From assembly GCA_019510535.1 (NCBI GenBank), contig JAEKKE010000275.1, positions 1-5,735 on the forward strand: a DNA stretch of 5,735 nucleotides. The letters are read 5' to 3'. Position numbers and translations under genes: made by a program. The notes beneath the pieces are model-generated. The model did no database searches, was not told the DNA's origin, and was given only the letters and a program-made list of their open reading frames with translations. The DNA is from Acidobacteriota bacterium. GTDB taxonomy: Bacteria > Acidobacteriota > Terriglobia > Terriglobales > Acidobacteriaceae. Shown here in pieces: positions 1-5,630 of this stretch. Positions within the stretch are counted from its first letter, which is position 1; each line of letters starts with the position of its first letter.

Positions 1-687
1 ACTACGATTGAAGCCTCTTCGGCCTGCTGTGCTCATGCTGAAAAGCGTATGGCAGCGCAGATCTCAGCACATTTGCAATTGTGTGACGTGCCTCACCGCA
101 TCGCCATTCGCGAAGGCTATCTGAACGAAGAGCTGGCCAAGGTGGTAAAGGAAGAGGCGATCGATCTTCTGGTGGTCGGCTCTCACGGTGCACGCGGATT
201 TGAAAAGGTCCTGCTTGGTTCCGTGGCGGAATCGATGCTGCGCCGGTCCCCCATTCCGGTCATGGTCATCGGTCCGGAGGCCAAGGTCGCCGAGACGCCA
301 ACCTGCATTCTGCTCGCCACTGACCTTGAACCCGCAGCATTGCACGCCGCACAGTATGCGACCTCGCTCGCCGAGGAGTTTCAGGCAAAGCTGACGCTGT
401 TGAACGTCCTTCCCCAGGCCGGCTGGCCCACAAGCGAAGAACGCGAGGCGATTGAACATCGGCTCCAGCAACTGGTGCCGGCGGATGCAACGGCGTTCTG
501 CCAGGCTGGATATCGTGTACGGCACGGCGAACCCTCACGGGAGATCGTCGCGCAGGCCAAGCAGTGCGAGGCCAACCTTATCGTTACGGGCCGCCATAAT
601 AAGGGTCCGCTCTCGAGTCGAGCTCTTTGGACCACGCTCACACGCTTGATCCAGGAAGCTCCTTGTCCTGTCTTGACTGTTCGCTAA
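1..687 (+). CDS. Universal stress protein, tandem UspA domains (5' end outside window)
   Basis: The reading frame is open to the left edge, so the start and roughly the first half of UspA domain 1 are missing; 228 residues are visible. The internal ATG at 49 would begin in mid-domain and is not the likely start. Domain 1 ends with the nucleotide-binding signature G-x2-G-x9-G-S, seen as G60, G63, G73 and S74 in visible numbering, followed by the typical PVMVIG strand. Domain 2 (about residues 100-228) starts with ILLATD and ends with CPVLTVR, both characteristic of the family. In domain 2 the signature is degraded: GRHN at 197-200 has Asn for the second Gly, and W210-T211 stand where G-S/T is expected. 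By family knowledge these are cytoplasmic ATP-binding stress proteins of no defined enzymatic activity. Inference: only domain 1 binds nucleotide. It is probably co-transcribed with the membrane-protein gene 27 nt downstream. The family call is firm; the physiological role is unknown. Confidence 0.9.
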   Translation, partial: TTIEASSACCAHAEKRMAAQISAHLQLCDVPHRIAIREGYLNEELAKVVKEEAIDLLVVGSHGARGFEKVLLGSVAESMLRRSPIPVMVIGPEAKVAETPTCILLATDLEPAALHAAQYATSLAEEFQAKLTLLNVLPQAGWPTSEEREAIEHRLQQLVPADATAFCQAGYRVRHGEPSREIVAQAKQCEANLIVTGRHNKGPLSSRALWTTLTRLIQEAPCPVLTVR

Positions 688-700
688 GCATCACCCCCGA

Positions 701-707
701 AAGGAGG
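701..707 (+). promoter_or_regulatory. Strong Shine-Dalgarno of the HdeD-like gene, possibly in a small hairpin
   Basis: AAGGAGG lies 7 nt before the ATG at 715, a full-length anti-16S match and much the best ribosome binding site in the window; it fixes the start. The run of C at 694-698 can pair with GGGG at 706-709 around a 7-nt loop containing AAGGA. The site could therefore be partly masked unless ribosomes finishing the upstream gene open it. Confidence 0.75.
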
Positions 708-714
708 GGCCGCC

Positions 715-1332
715 ATGCACCGCTACGAAACATATTGGATTATCACGTTGTTCCGCGGGGTTTTGGCGATTCTGTTCGGCTGTGCCATTCTGCTCATCCC
801 GCAGATGTCGTCCTCTGTCTTACTGTTGCCGTTTGCCATGGTGCTGTCAGTGTTATTTCTGGCAGGCTATGGCGCGGCAGACAGTGCCTTGGTGTTCTTT
901 GAAAGCTTTGCGCTCCCCAAGCGCCCCGGCCAGATCGCAAGCCGGTTGCAGGGTTCCGCTGGCATCACGATCTCACTGCTGCTGGCAACCATTGCCTTTG
1001 AACATGCCCGTCTGCATTGGTTCTTCTATCTGGTAGCGGCACAAGCCGGAGCGGCTGCCGTGTCAGACCTCGTCACAGCTCGTCATGTGTGGCGTCACCA
1101 TCGCACGATCCTGGTGTATGCCTCGGCACTCGTCTCCGGCGCCGCATCGCTTTATTTCCTGATCAGCGCCCTTATGGAAGCACCTCTGGCAACGGATACC
1201 TCGATGCGCATGCTTTACGGCTATCTGCTTGGGTTCGGTACCGTCAACATCGGTTTGGCATGCATGCTGCTGCAGGAAAGACCACATCCGCACCACATGC
1301 CGCCGACATCCACGCTCCGGCATATCCACTGA
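715..1332 (+). CDS. HdeD/DUF308-like six-helix membrane protein
   Basis: A 205-residue integral membrane protein with six hydrophobic segments at about residues 8-28, 33-55, 77-94, 100-119, 131-153 and 165-186. The N-terminal pattern RGVLAILFGCAILLIP resembles the repeated R-G-(x)-FG-(x)-L-(x)-P signature of HdeD/DUF308 proteins, which are about 180-210 residues with paired helices. In Escherichia coli HdeD is linked to acid resistance at high cell density; no molecular mechanism can be read from this sequence. The C-terminal tail (188-205) is short and His-rich (five His), probably cytoplasmic. The start is set by the AAGGAGG 7 nt upstream. The 27-nt gap after the universal stress protein gene indicates a two-gene stress operon. 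The family assignment is moderate because DUF308 proteins are recognised mainly by hydrophobic pattern; another small multi-helix family remains possible. Confidence 0.6.
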   Translation: MHRYETYWIITLFRGVLAILFGCAILLIPQMSSSVLLLPFAMVLSVLFLAGYGAADSALVFFESFALPKRPGQIASRLQGSAGITISLLLATIAFEHARLHWFFYLVAAQAGAAAVSDLVTARHVWRHHRTILVYASALVSGAASLYFLISALMEAPLATDTSMRMLYGYLLGFGTVNIGLACMLLQERPHPHHMPPTSTLRHIH

Positions 1333-1333
1333 T

Positions 1334-1365
1334 TCGGCAATAAATTACATCTCCCCAATTGCCGA
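1334..1365. repeat. 8-bp inverted repeat just after the HdeD-like gene
   Basis: TCGGCAAT (1334-1341) and ATTGCCGA (1358-1365) are perfect reverse complements separated by 16 nt. No T-tract follows, so it is a poor intrinsic terminator. It could be a weak 3' hairpin or a divided operator. The right arm contains TTGCCG, a possible -35 element for the downstream gene. Chance occurrence is possible. Confidence 0.4.
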
Positions 1366-1382
1366 TGGATTCGCGGGCGCTC

Positions 1383-1496
1383 TACAGCATTTTCCTGTAG
1401 GTGCCGTGTAGGGCTTATGCATCTATGGGCGTTTTCCGCAATGAAAACGCCGCTGTACGCTTCTCCGGGATACCCAGCAACAGGAAAAATGCTCTA
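1383..1496 (+). mobile_element. MITE-like TA-flanked inverted-repeat element, copy 1
   Basis: The 110-bp body (1385-1494) is bounded on both sides by TA (1383-1384 and 1495-1496). The left terminus is AGCATTTTCCTGT (1386-1398). The right terminus ACAGGAAAAATGCT (1480-1493) is its reverse complement apart from one extra T. The centre holds a perfect 9-bp stem, GGCGTTTTC (1428-1436) and GAAAACGCC (1443-1451), with loop CGCAAT. The block 1419-1455 is identical to 4939-4975 in copy 2, and the two copies share the same orientation and overall length. There is no convincing ORF. The architecture matches a non-autonomous miniature element of the IS630/Tc1-mariner type, which duplicates TA; mobility and the helper transposase are inferred. 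It separates the stress operon from the dienelactone hydrolase gene and ends 11 nt before that gene's ATG. Confidence 0.75.
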
Positions 1497-1507
1497 CACT
1501 TCTGCGC

Positions 1508-2437
1508 ATGCGCCGACTCCTGCTTGCCTGCTCGTTGCTGTTGCCCGTCTCTGCTGCAACCCTTCACGCCCAGGACTGGGCCAAAGCCCGCCTCGACAAG
1601 TCTCCACGTCACCGCGAGTACATCTCACTGAAGACCTCCGGTGGACCAGTGCAGGCCTTCGTCGTCTATCCCGAGATCAAGGACAAGGCCCCCGTCGTCG
1701 TTCTAATTCACGAGATCTTCGGGTTGAGCGACTGGATGAAGACGATGGCTGATGACCTTGCCGCCAGCGGCTACATCGTTGTCGCTCCGGACCTGCTTAC
1801 CGGCAAAGGTCCGAACGGCGGCAATACCGATTCGTTCGCCACCCGTGATGAGGTCACCAAGGCCGTTTCCACACTCTCACCCGATGCCGTCACCGAAGGC
1901 CTGAATGCCGCGGTTGCATATGCAAAGACGATTCCCGCCGGCAACGGCAAGATCGCCGTGGGCGGCTTCTGCTGGGGCGGAGGACAGACCTTCCGCTTTG
2001 CGACTAATAACCACGACATCTCCGCCGCCTATGTCTTCTACGGCCCCCCACCCACCGCGGACGATATGAAGAAGATCACCGTGCCGGTATACGGCTTCTA
2101 CGCGGGCAACGACGCGCGCATCGATGCCACCATTCCCTCGACCATCGAAGCGATGAAAGCCGCAGGCAAGACCTACGAACCAGTCACCTATGACGGCGCA
2201 GGCCATGGATTCATGCGTGCGGGCGTTGACCCCACCGATACCAATCCGAACAATAAGAAGGCGCGTGAAGACGGATATGCGCGCCTGACGACGCTGCTGA
2301 AGTCACTCTCGGGAACAAAGAAATCCCCTGTGGAAAGCACACCCAACCGCTCGATGGTTGCCAAGGCAGCAAAGGGTAGCAAGTCTAAAAAGGCTGCAGC
2401 CGCCGCCATGGAATGCCACGACATGTCTACCATGTAA
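1508..2437 (+). CDS. Exported dienelactone hydrolase family protein
   Basis: A 309-residue alpha/beta-hydrolase of the dienelactone hydrolase (DLH) family. An N-terminal signal peptide (Arg2-Arg3, hydrophobic core about 4-18, likely cleavage near Ala21-Gln22) supports this ATG and predicts export to the periplasm. The mature part shows HEIFG with Glu69, the nucleophile motif GFCWGG with Cys155, GND with Asp202 and GAGHGF with His233. This is the complete Cys-Asp-His triad plus the Glu that activates the cysteine in classical DLH. Classical DLH opens dienelactone to maleylacetate in chloroaromatic breakdown, but exported members have undefined ester or lactone substrates, so no pathway is assigned. 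Residues 268-309 form a Lys/Ala-rich tail ending in MECHDMSTM, beyond the usual catalytic domain. There is no Shine-Dalgarno at proper distance, so the mRNA may be leaderless. The 3' end overlaps or abuts the peroxiredoxin-like gene, suggesting coupled expression. Confidence 0.88.
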   Translation: MRRLLLACSLLLPVSAATLHAQDWAKARLDKSPRHREYISLKTSGGPVQAFVVYPEIKDKAPVVVLIHEIFGLSDWMKTMADDLAASGYIVVAPDLLTGKGPNGGNTDSFATRDEVTKAVSTLSPDAVTEGLNAAVAYAKTIPAGNGKIAVGGFCWGGGQTFRFATNNHDISAAYVFYGPPPTADDMKKITVPVYGFYAGNDARIDATIPSTIEAMKAAGKTYEPVTYDGAGHGFMRAGVDPTDTNPNNKKAREDGYARLTTLLKSLSGTKKSPVESTPNRSMVAKAAKGSKSKKAAAAAMECHDMSTM

Positions 2438-3126
2438 GAGTGGACGAACAGAGTATCCCTGTACTGCAGACTCAACTGGACGAGATCACCGCGAACACGC
2501 GGCGGCTCGTCCAGGCTGAACGTCTGGAAATCAATGAAAACGCCATCGCTGAGTTATTCGCGACTGGCATTGAAGACCGTATTCTCCCCGTAGGCTCCAG
2601 GGCTCCTGAGTTCTCTCTTCCCGATGCCATCAGCGGCAAGCCGATCCGTTCCGCGGATCTTCTTGCTCTGGGGCCGCTGGTCATCAACTTCTTCCGGGGA
2701 CGCTGGTGTCCCTACTGCATCACCGAGTTGGAGACCTGGCGCGAGTTATACCCGTTGCTACGGGAGCGCGGAGCATTGTTCGTGGCAGTCTCACCGCAGA
2801 CCGTACGCCAGTCTGACTTTACCGTGCAGCAGCACGCCTTACGCTTTCCTCTGCTGCGGGACGAGGGTTCAGAGCTTGCCGAAAAATTTGGCATCGCCTA
2901 TACGCCGTCGCCGGCCATGCAGCAGTACTACCGGTCGATTCTGGTCAATATTCCTTTCATCAACACCGGCCAGAACGCCCTGAAGCCCGCAACGGACGCG
3001 GCGTGGCGTCTGCCTCTGCCGGCCACATTCGTCGTTGGCCAGGACGGCACGATTCGCTTCGCCGAAGCACACGCGGACTTTCGCGTGCGTCCGGAGCCTG
3101 CGGATGTCCTGGCGGCGCTTTCATAA
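2413..3126 (+). CDS. AhpC/TSA peroxiredoxin-like protein (CPYC type)
   Basis: A 237-residue thioredoxin-fold protein. Residues 17-50 form a polar, probably helical N-terminal region. The fold runs from about residue 58: PEFSLPDA, then VINFFRGRWCPYC with Cys99 and Cys102, VAVSPQT (124-130), FPLLRDEGSELAEKFGI, and LPLPATFVVGQDGTIRFAEAHADFRVRPEP near the end. The RG-x-WCPYC site and the closing D-x-R-x-R-P-EP pattern are those of the PRX-like2 group of AhpC/TSA proteins, which have a CxxC pair instead of the T/S-x-x-C site of typical peroxiredoxins. Its role is presumably thiol-dependent peroxide or disulfide reduction in the cytoplasm; the substrate is unknown. There is no signal peptide. The ATG at 2413 gives a 25-nt overlap with the upstream gene. 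The in-frame GTG at 2440 lies just past that gene's stop (2435-2437), loses only nine non-conserved residues and may be the real start; neither has a clear Shine-Dalgarno. Confidence 0.85.
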   Translation: MPRHVYHVRVDEQSIPVLQTQLDEITANTRRLVQAERLEINENAIAELFATGIEDRILPVGSRAPEFSLPDAISGKPIRSADLLALGPLVINFFRGRWCPYCITELETWRELYPLLRERGALFVAVSPQTVRQSDFTVQQHALRFPLLRDEGSELAEKFGIAYTPSPAMQQYYRSILVNIPFINTGQNALKPATDAAWRLPLPATFVVGQDGTIRFAEAHADFRVRPEPADVLAALS

Positions 3127-3276
3127 AAATCTGTATCGGTGATCTTTCCGTCGGGCACCAAACCGCCCCTGCCGGTCATCTATCGAAGGGGCCTCGGGCT
3201 CGGAGATAATGGAACGGATGGGCCGCGAGACACGTCGGCTGCGGCCAAAACACTCAACTGCTACAAGACATAGAAC

Positions 3277-3280
3277 GGAG
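3277..3280 (+). promoter_or_regulatory. Weak, distant Shine-Dalgarno of pgi
   Basis: GGAG lies 13 nt before the ATG at 3294, farther than the usual 5-9 nt. The start is nevertheless supported because the encoded N-terminus (MSTSTAWSALAQHY) aligns with the normal beginning of bacterial glucose-6-phosphate isomerases. No well-formed promoter is evident in 3127-3293. Confidence 0.35.
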
Positions 3281-3293
3281 CAGATATTTCGTT

Positions 3294-4904
3294 ATGAGCA
3301 CTTCGACCGCATGGAGCGCGCTTGCGCAGCACTACAAGGCTATTGAAAAGACCCACCTGCGCGAGCTGTTTGCCACTGATCCCGGCCGCGCCGAGCGCTA
3401 CACCCTTGAGGCCGCCGGAGTCTTCGTCGATTTCTCCAAAAACCGCATCACCGACGAGACCCTGAAGCTGCTGCTCTCGCTGGCCAATGAAGCCGGCTTG
3501 AAGGACAAGATCGCCGCCATGTTCTCCGGCGAAAAGATCAACATCACCGAGAACCGTTCGGTACTACACATCGCTCTGCGCGCGCCCAAGGGCACCCAGA
3601 TTTTCTCCGACGGCAAGGATGTTGTTCCTGAGGTCCACGAGGTCCTGGATAAGATGTCCGGCTTCGCCGATCGCGTCCGCTCCGGTGAGTGGGAAGGCTT
3701 TACCGGCAAGGCGATCAAGACGGTCGTCAACGTCGGCATCGGTGGATCGGACCTCGGCCCGGTGATGGCCTATGAGGCGCTCCGTCACTACTCCAAGCGC
3801 GATCTGCAGTTCCGTTTCGTCTCCAACGTCGATGGAACTGACATTGCTGAAGCGACCCATGACCTGGATCCGGAGACAACGCTCTTCCTGATTGCATCGA
3901 AGACCTTCACCACATTGGAGACCATGACGAACGCGCACACCGCGCGCGAGTGGCTGTTGAAGGGACTGAAGGATGAGAAGGCGGTCGCCAATCACTTCGT
4001 AGCCATCTCCACCAACGCCAAGGAAGTGGCGAAGTTCGGTATCGACACGGCCAACATGTTCGGCTTCTGGGACTGGGTCGGCGGACGCTACTCCATGGAC
4101 TCGGCCATCGGCCTGTCGACGATGATCGCCATTGGTCCTGACAACTTTCGCCAGATGCTCGCCGGCTTCCACGAGATGGACGAGCACTTCCGCTCGACTC
4201 CCTTTGAGAAGAACCTGCCGGTCATCCTCGGCCTGCTGAGCGTGTGGTACACAGACTTCTTCGGCGCGCAGACCTACGCTGTGTTGCCCTATGACCAGTA
4301 CCTGAAGCGTTTCCCTGCTTACCTGCAGCAACTCACCATGGAGTCGAACGGCAAGCACGTTACGCTGCAGGGCGAGCATGTCGCTCACGACACCGGCGCC
4401 ATCTACTGGGGCGAGCCCGGCACCAATGGCCAGCACAGCTTCTACCAGTTGATCCACCAGGGCACGCGGCTGATCCCCGCTGACTTCATCGGCTTCATGC
4501 GCTCGCTCAACGCGGTAGGCGATCACCACGATCTTCTGATGGCGAATGTCTTCGCGCAGACCGAGGCTCTGGCCTTCGGTAAGACCGCGGAGCAGGTGAA
4601 GGCCGAGGGTACAGCCGACTGGCTGGTGCCGCACCGCGTCTTCGAGGGCAACCGTCCGTCGAACACCATTCTCGCCGAGGAGCTGACGCCGAAGGTACTG
4701 GGAACGCTGGTGGCTCTGTATGAGCACATCGTCTTCACCCAGGGCGTGATCTGGAATATCGACTCCTTCGACCAGTGGGGCGTAGAGCTTGGCAAGGTGC
4801 TCGCCATGCGCATTGTTCCTGAGCTCGAGGGTGCAGGCGAACTGAAGCACGACACCTCCACCAACGCCCTGATCGAGCGCTACCGTAAGGCCCGCCGCAA
4901 CTAG
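3294..4904 (+). CDS. pgi: Glucose-6-phosphate isomerase
   Basis: A complete 536-residue cytoplasmic enzyme that interconverts glucose-6-phosphate and fructose-6-phosphate, at the branch between glycolysis/gluconeogenesis and the pentose phosphate route. The length fits the long bacterial/eukaryotic PGI family (about 550). Visible landmarks are GIGGSDLGP (148-156) and SKTF (202-205) for phosphate binding; PGI signature 1, DWVGGRYSMDSAIG (260-273), with Arg265; Glu350 in MESNGK; His381 in GTNGQHSF; and signature 2, ending in FDQWGVELGK, with Lys501. Glu350, His381 and Lys501 correspond to the catalytic Glu, His and Lys of the family, so the enzyme should be active. It stands alone: 167 bp separate it from the peroxiredoxin-like gene. 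Oddity: the TAG stop (4902-4904) is made of a TA target site plus the first base of a MITE-like element; without the element the stop would be TAA. The protein sequence itself appears unaffected. Confidence 0.98.
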   Translation: MSTSTAWSALAQHYKAIEKTHLRELFATDPGRAERYTLEAAGVFVDFSKNRITDETLKLLLSLANEAGLKDKIAAMFSGEKINITENRSVLHIALRAPKGTQIFSDGKDVVPEVHEVLDKMSGFADRVRSGEWEGFTGKAIKTVVNVGIGGSDLGPVMAYEALRHYSKRDLQFRFVSNVDGTDIAEATHDLDPETTLFLIASKTFTTLETMTNAHTAREWLLKGLKDEKAVANHFVAISTNAKEVAKFGIDTANMFGFWDWVGGRYSMDSAIGLSTMIAIGPDNFRQMLAGFHEMDEHFRSTPFEKNLPVILGLLSVWYTDFFGAQTYAVLPYDQYLKRFPAYLQQLTMESNGKHVTLQGEHVAHDTGAIYWGEPGTNGQHSFYQLIHQGTRLIPADFIGFMRSLNAVGDHHDLLMANVFAQTEALAFGKTAEQVKAEGTADWLVPHRVFEGNRPSNTILAEELTPKVLGTLVALYEHIVFTQGVIWNIDSFDQWGVELGKVLAMRIVPELEGAGELKHDTSTNALIERYRKARRN

Positions 4905-5017
4905 AGCATTTTCCCTGTAGGTGTAGAGTAGGGCTTCCGCATCTATGGGCGTTTTCCGCAATGAAAACGCCGCTGCGCTCCTCTCCCGGGATACCCAGCA
5001 ACAGGGAAAATGCTTTA
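4902..5017 (+). mobile_element. MITE-like TA-flanked inverted-repeat element, copy 2
   Basis: The 112-bp body (4904-5015) is flanked by TA at 4902-4903 and 5016-5017. The termini are a perfect 14-bp inverted repeat: AGCATTTTCCCTGT (4905-4918) and ACAGGGAAAATGCT (5001-5014). The central hairpin is GGCGTTTTC (4948-4956) with GAAAACGCC (4963-4971). Differences from copy 1 are confined to single bases and small indels outside the 37-bp core. The left TA is the first two bases of the pgi stop codon, so insertion hit the 3' end of pgi and separated it from the terminator at 5038. In the pgi transcript the element would fold into a long stem with an internal hairpin. The transposition mechanism is inferred from TA flanks and termini; no transposase is in the window. 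Confidence 0.8.
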
Positions 5018-5037
5018 AACAAATCTCGCGACCGTAG

Positions 5038-5072
5038 AGGCCTGTTCTTCATCAAGAAGAGCAGGCCTTTTA
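5038..5072 (+). terminator. Intrinsic terminator downstream of pgi, in the leader of the GNAT gene
   Basis: AGGCCTGTTCTTC (5038-5050) pairs with GAAGAGCAGGCCT (5056-5068): a 13-bp stem with one G-U pair and loop ATCAA, followed by a T-run (TTTTA, then CCTTTTTC). This is a strong Rho-independent terminator for + strand transcription. It probably once closed the pgi transcript directly and now lies about 130 bp beyond the stop because of the inserted element. The Shine-Dalgarno-like GGAGAG of the next gene starts at 5081, so there is no room for a promoter between hairpin and gene. Confidence 0.85.
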
Positions 5073-5080
5073 CCTTTTTC

Positions 5081-5086
5081 GGAGAG
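5081..5086 (+). promoter_or_regulatory. Putative Shine-Dalgarno of the GNAT gene
   Basis: GGAGAG lies 11 nt before the ATG at 5098, slightly long spacing. It is the only purine-rich site upstream of this start and directly follows the terminator T-run. Confidence 0.45.
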
Positions 5087-5097
5087 ACTTTGTTCGC

Positions 5098-5565
5098 ATG
5101 GAACCGCTCGAGATCCGCATTGCCGACTTTGACGATCCTCAGACACGCGAACTGCTAGCGCTTCACCTGGCCGGGATGCGTGCTTCTTCACCGCCAGAAA
5201 GTGTATACGCTCTCGATCTCTCGGGCCTGAAGAAACCCGAGATCACAACCTGGGCCGCATGGCGTGGAGACCGCCTGGCGGGAGTAGGAGCGCTGCGCAT
5301 GCTCAGCGCGAACGCAGCAGAGATCAAGTCCATGCGGACTCATCCTGACTTCCTGAAACAGGGTGTCGGCAAAGCGATTCTCACCCATATCGTCGAGACG
5401 GCGAAGCAGCGCGGCATCAAGCGACTAAGCCTCGAGACCGGCAGCGGCCCAGCCTTCGACGCAGCCGTACAGCTCTACCGGAACTTCGGCTTCCAGTTTG
5501 GCGAACCGTTTGGAGACTACGTCTCCACAGGCTTCAGCCAGTTCCTGCATCTGGAGATCGCGTAG
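5098..5565 (+). CDS. GNAT family N-acetyltransferase, YsnE-like
   Basis: A 155-residue single-domain GCN5-related acetyltransferase. The acetyl-CoA pyrophosphate-binding motif Q/R-x-x-G-x-G/A is present as QGVGKA (88-93), preceded by the beta-strand block AEIKSMRTHP (74-83) and followed by the helix ILTHIVETAKQRG. Next come RLSLETGS (109-116) and LYRNFGF (126-132), the usual C-terminal strand and helix. EIKSMRT, LSLETGS and the GFxFGEPFGDY ending resemble the group that includes Bacillus subtilis YsnE. The substrate cannot be told; members acetylate small amines, antibiotics or protein N-termini. It is cytoplasmic, with no signal or membrane segment. The start is chosen because the next Met falls inside the domain. 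The gene stands alone behind a terminator hairpin, so its own promoter must lie upstream of or within 5018-5072, or it depends on read-through. Confidence 0.9.
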   Translation: MEPLEIRIADFDDPQTRELLALHLAGMRASSPPESVYALDLSGLKKPEITTWAAWRGDRLAGVGALRMLSANAAEIKSMRTHPDFLKQGVGKAILTHIVETAKQRGIKRLSLETGSGPAFDAAVQLYRNFGFQFGEPFGDYVSTGFSQFLHLEIA

Positions 5566-5630
5566 GTCTGTGTTCAAACAGCAAGGTCATTCGAACTACG
5601 CTCGAACGTTATTCAATCCTTCAGTTTCCT

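Noticed and set aside
3205..3210. GATAAT as a -10 element for pgi
   Set aside because: It matches the -10 consensus at 5 of 6 bases, but nothing resembling a -35 lies 16-18 bp upstream and no extended -10 is present. Not enough to call a promoter.
3221..3246. Inverted repeat GGCCGC / GCGGCC before pgi
   Set aside because: Only 6 bp of self-similar GC sequence with a 14-nt loop and no T-tract; expected by chance at this GC content.
3564..4961. A 465-codon open frame on the - strand opposite pgi
   Set aside because: It lies fully antisense to a certain pgi gene, its start falls inside the repeat element, and its composition (runs of Gly, Val, Arg, Glu, no recognisable domain) is that expected from the complement of GC-rich codons.
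1383..5017. The two repeats as part of a CRISPR array or as a composite transposon bounding the genes between them
   Set aside because: Only two copies, 3.5 kb apart, in direct orientation and each with its own TA flanks. The intervening genes are ordinary chromosomal ones and there is no transposase.
4961..5020. Possible small peptide starting ATGAAAACGCC inside the repeat element
   Set aside because: The start is present in both copies, but small indels put the rest in different frames in the two copies, so coding is not conserved.
5566..5630. Near-repeat TTCGAAC / CTCGAAC between the convergent genes
   Set aside because: Short direct similarity without stem or T-tract; does not support a terminator or binding site.
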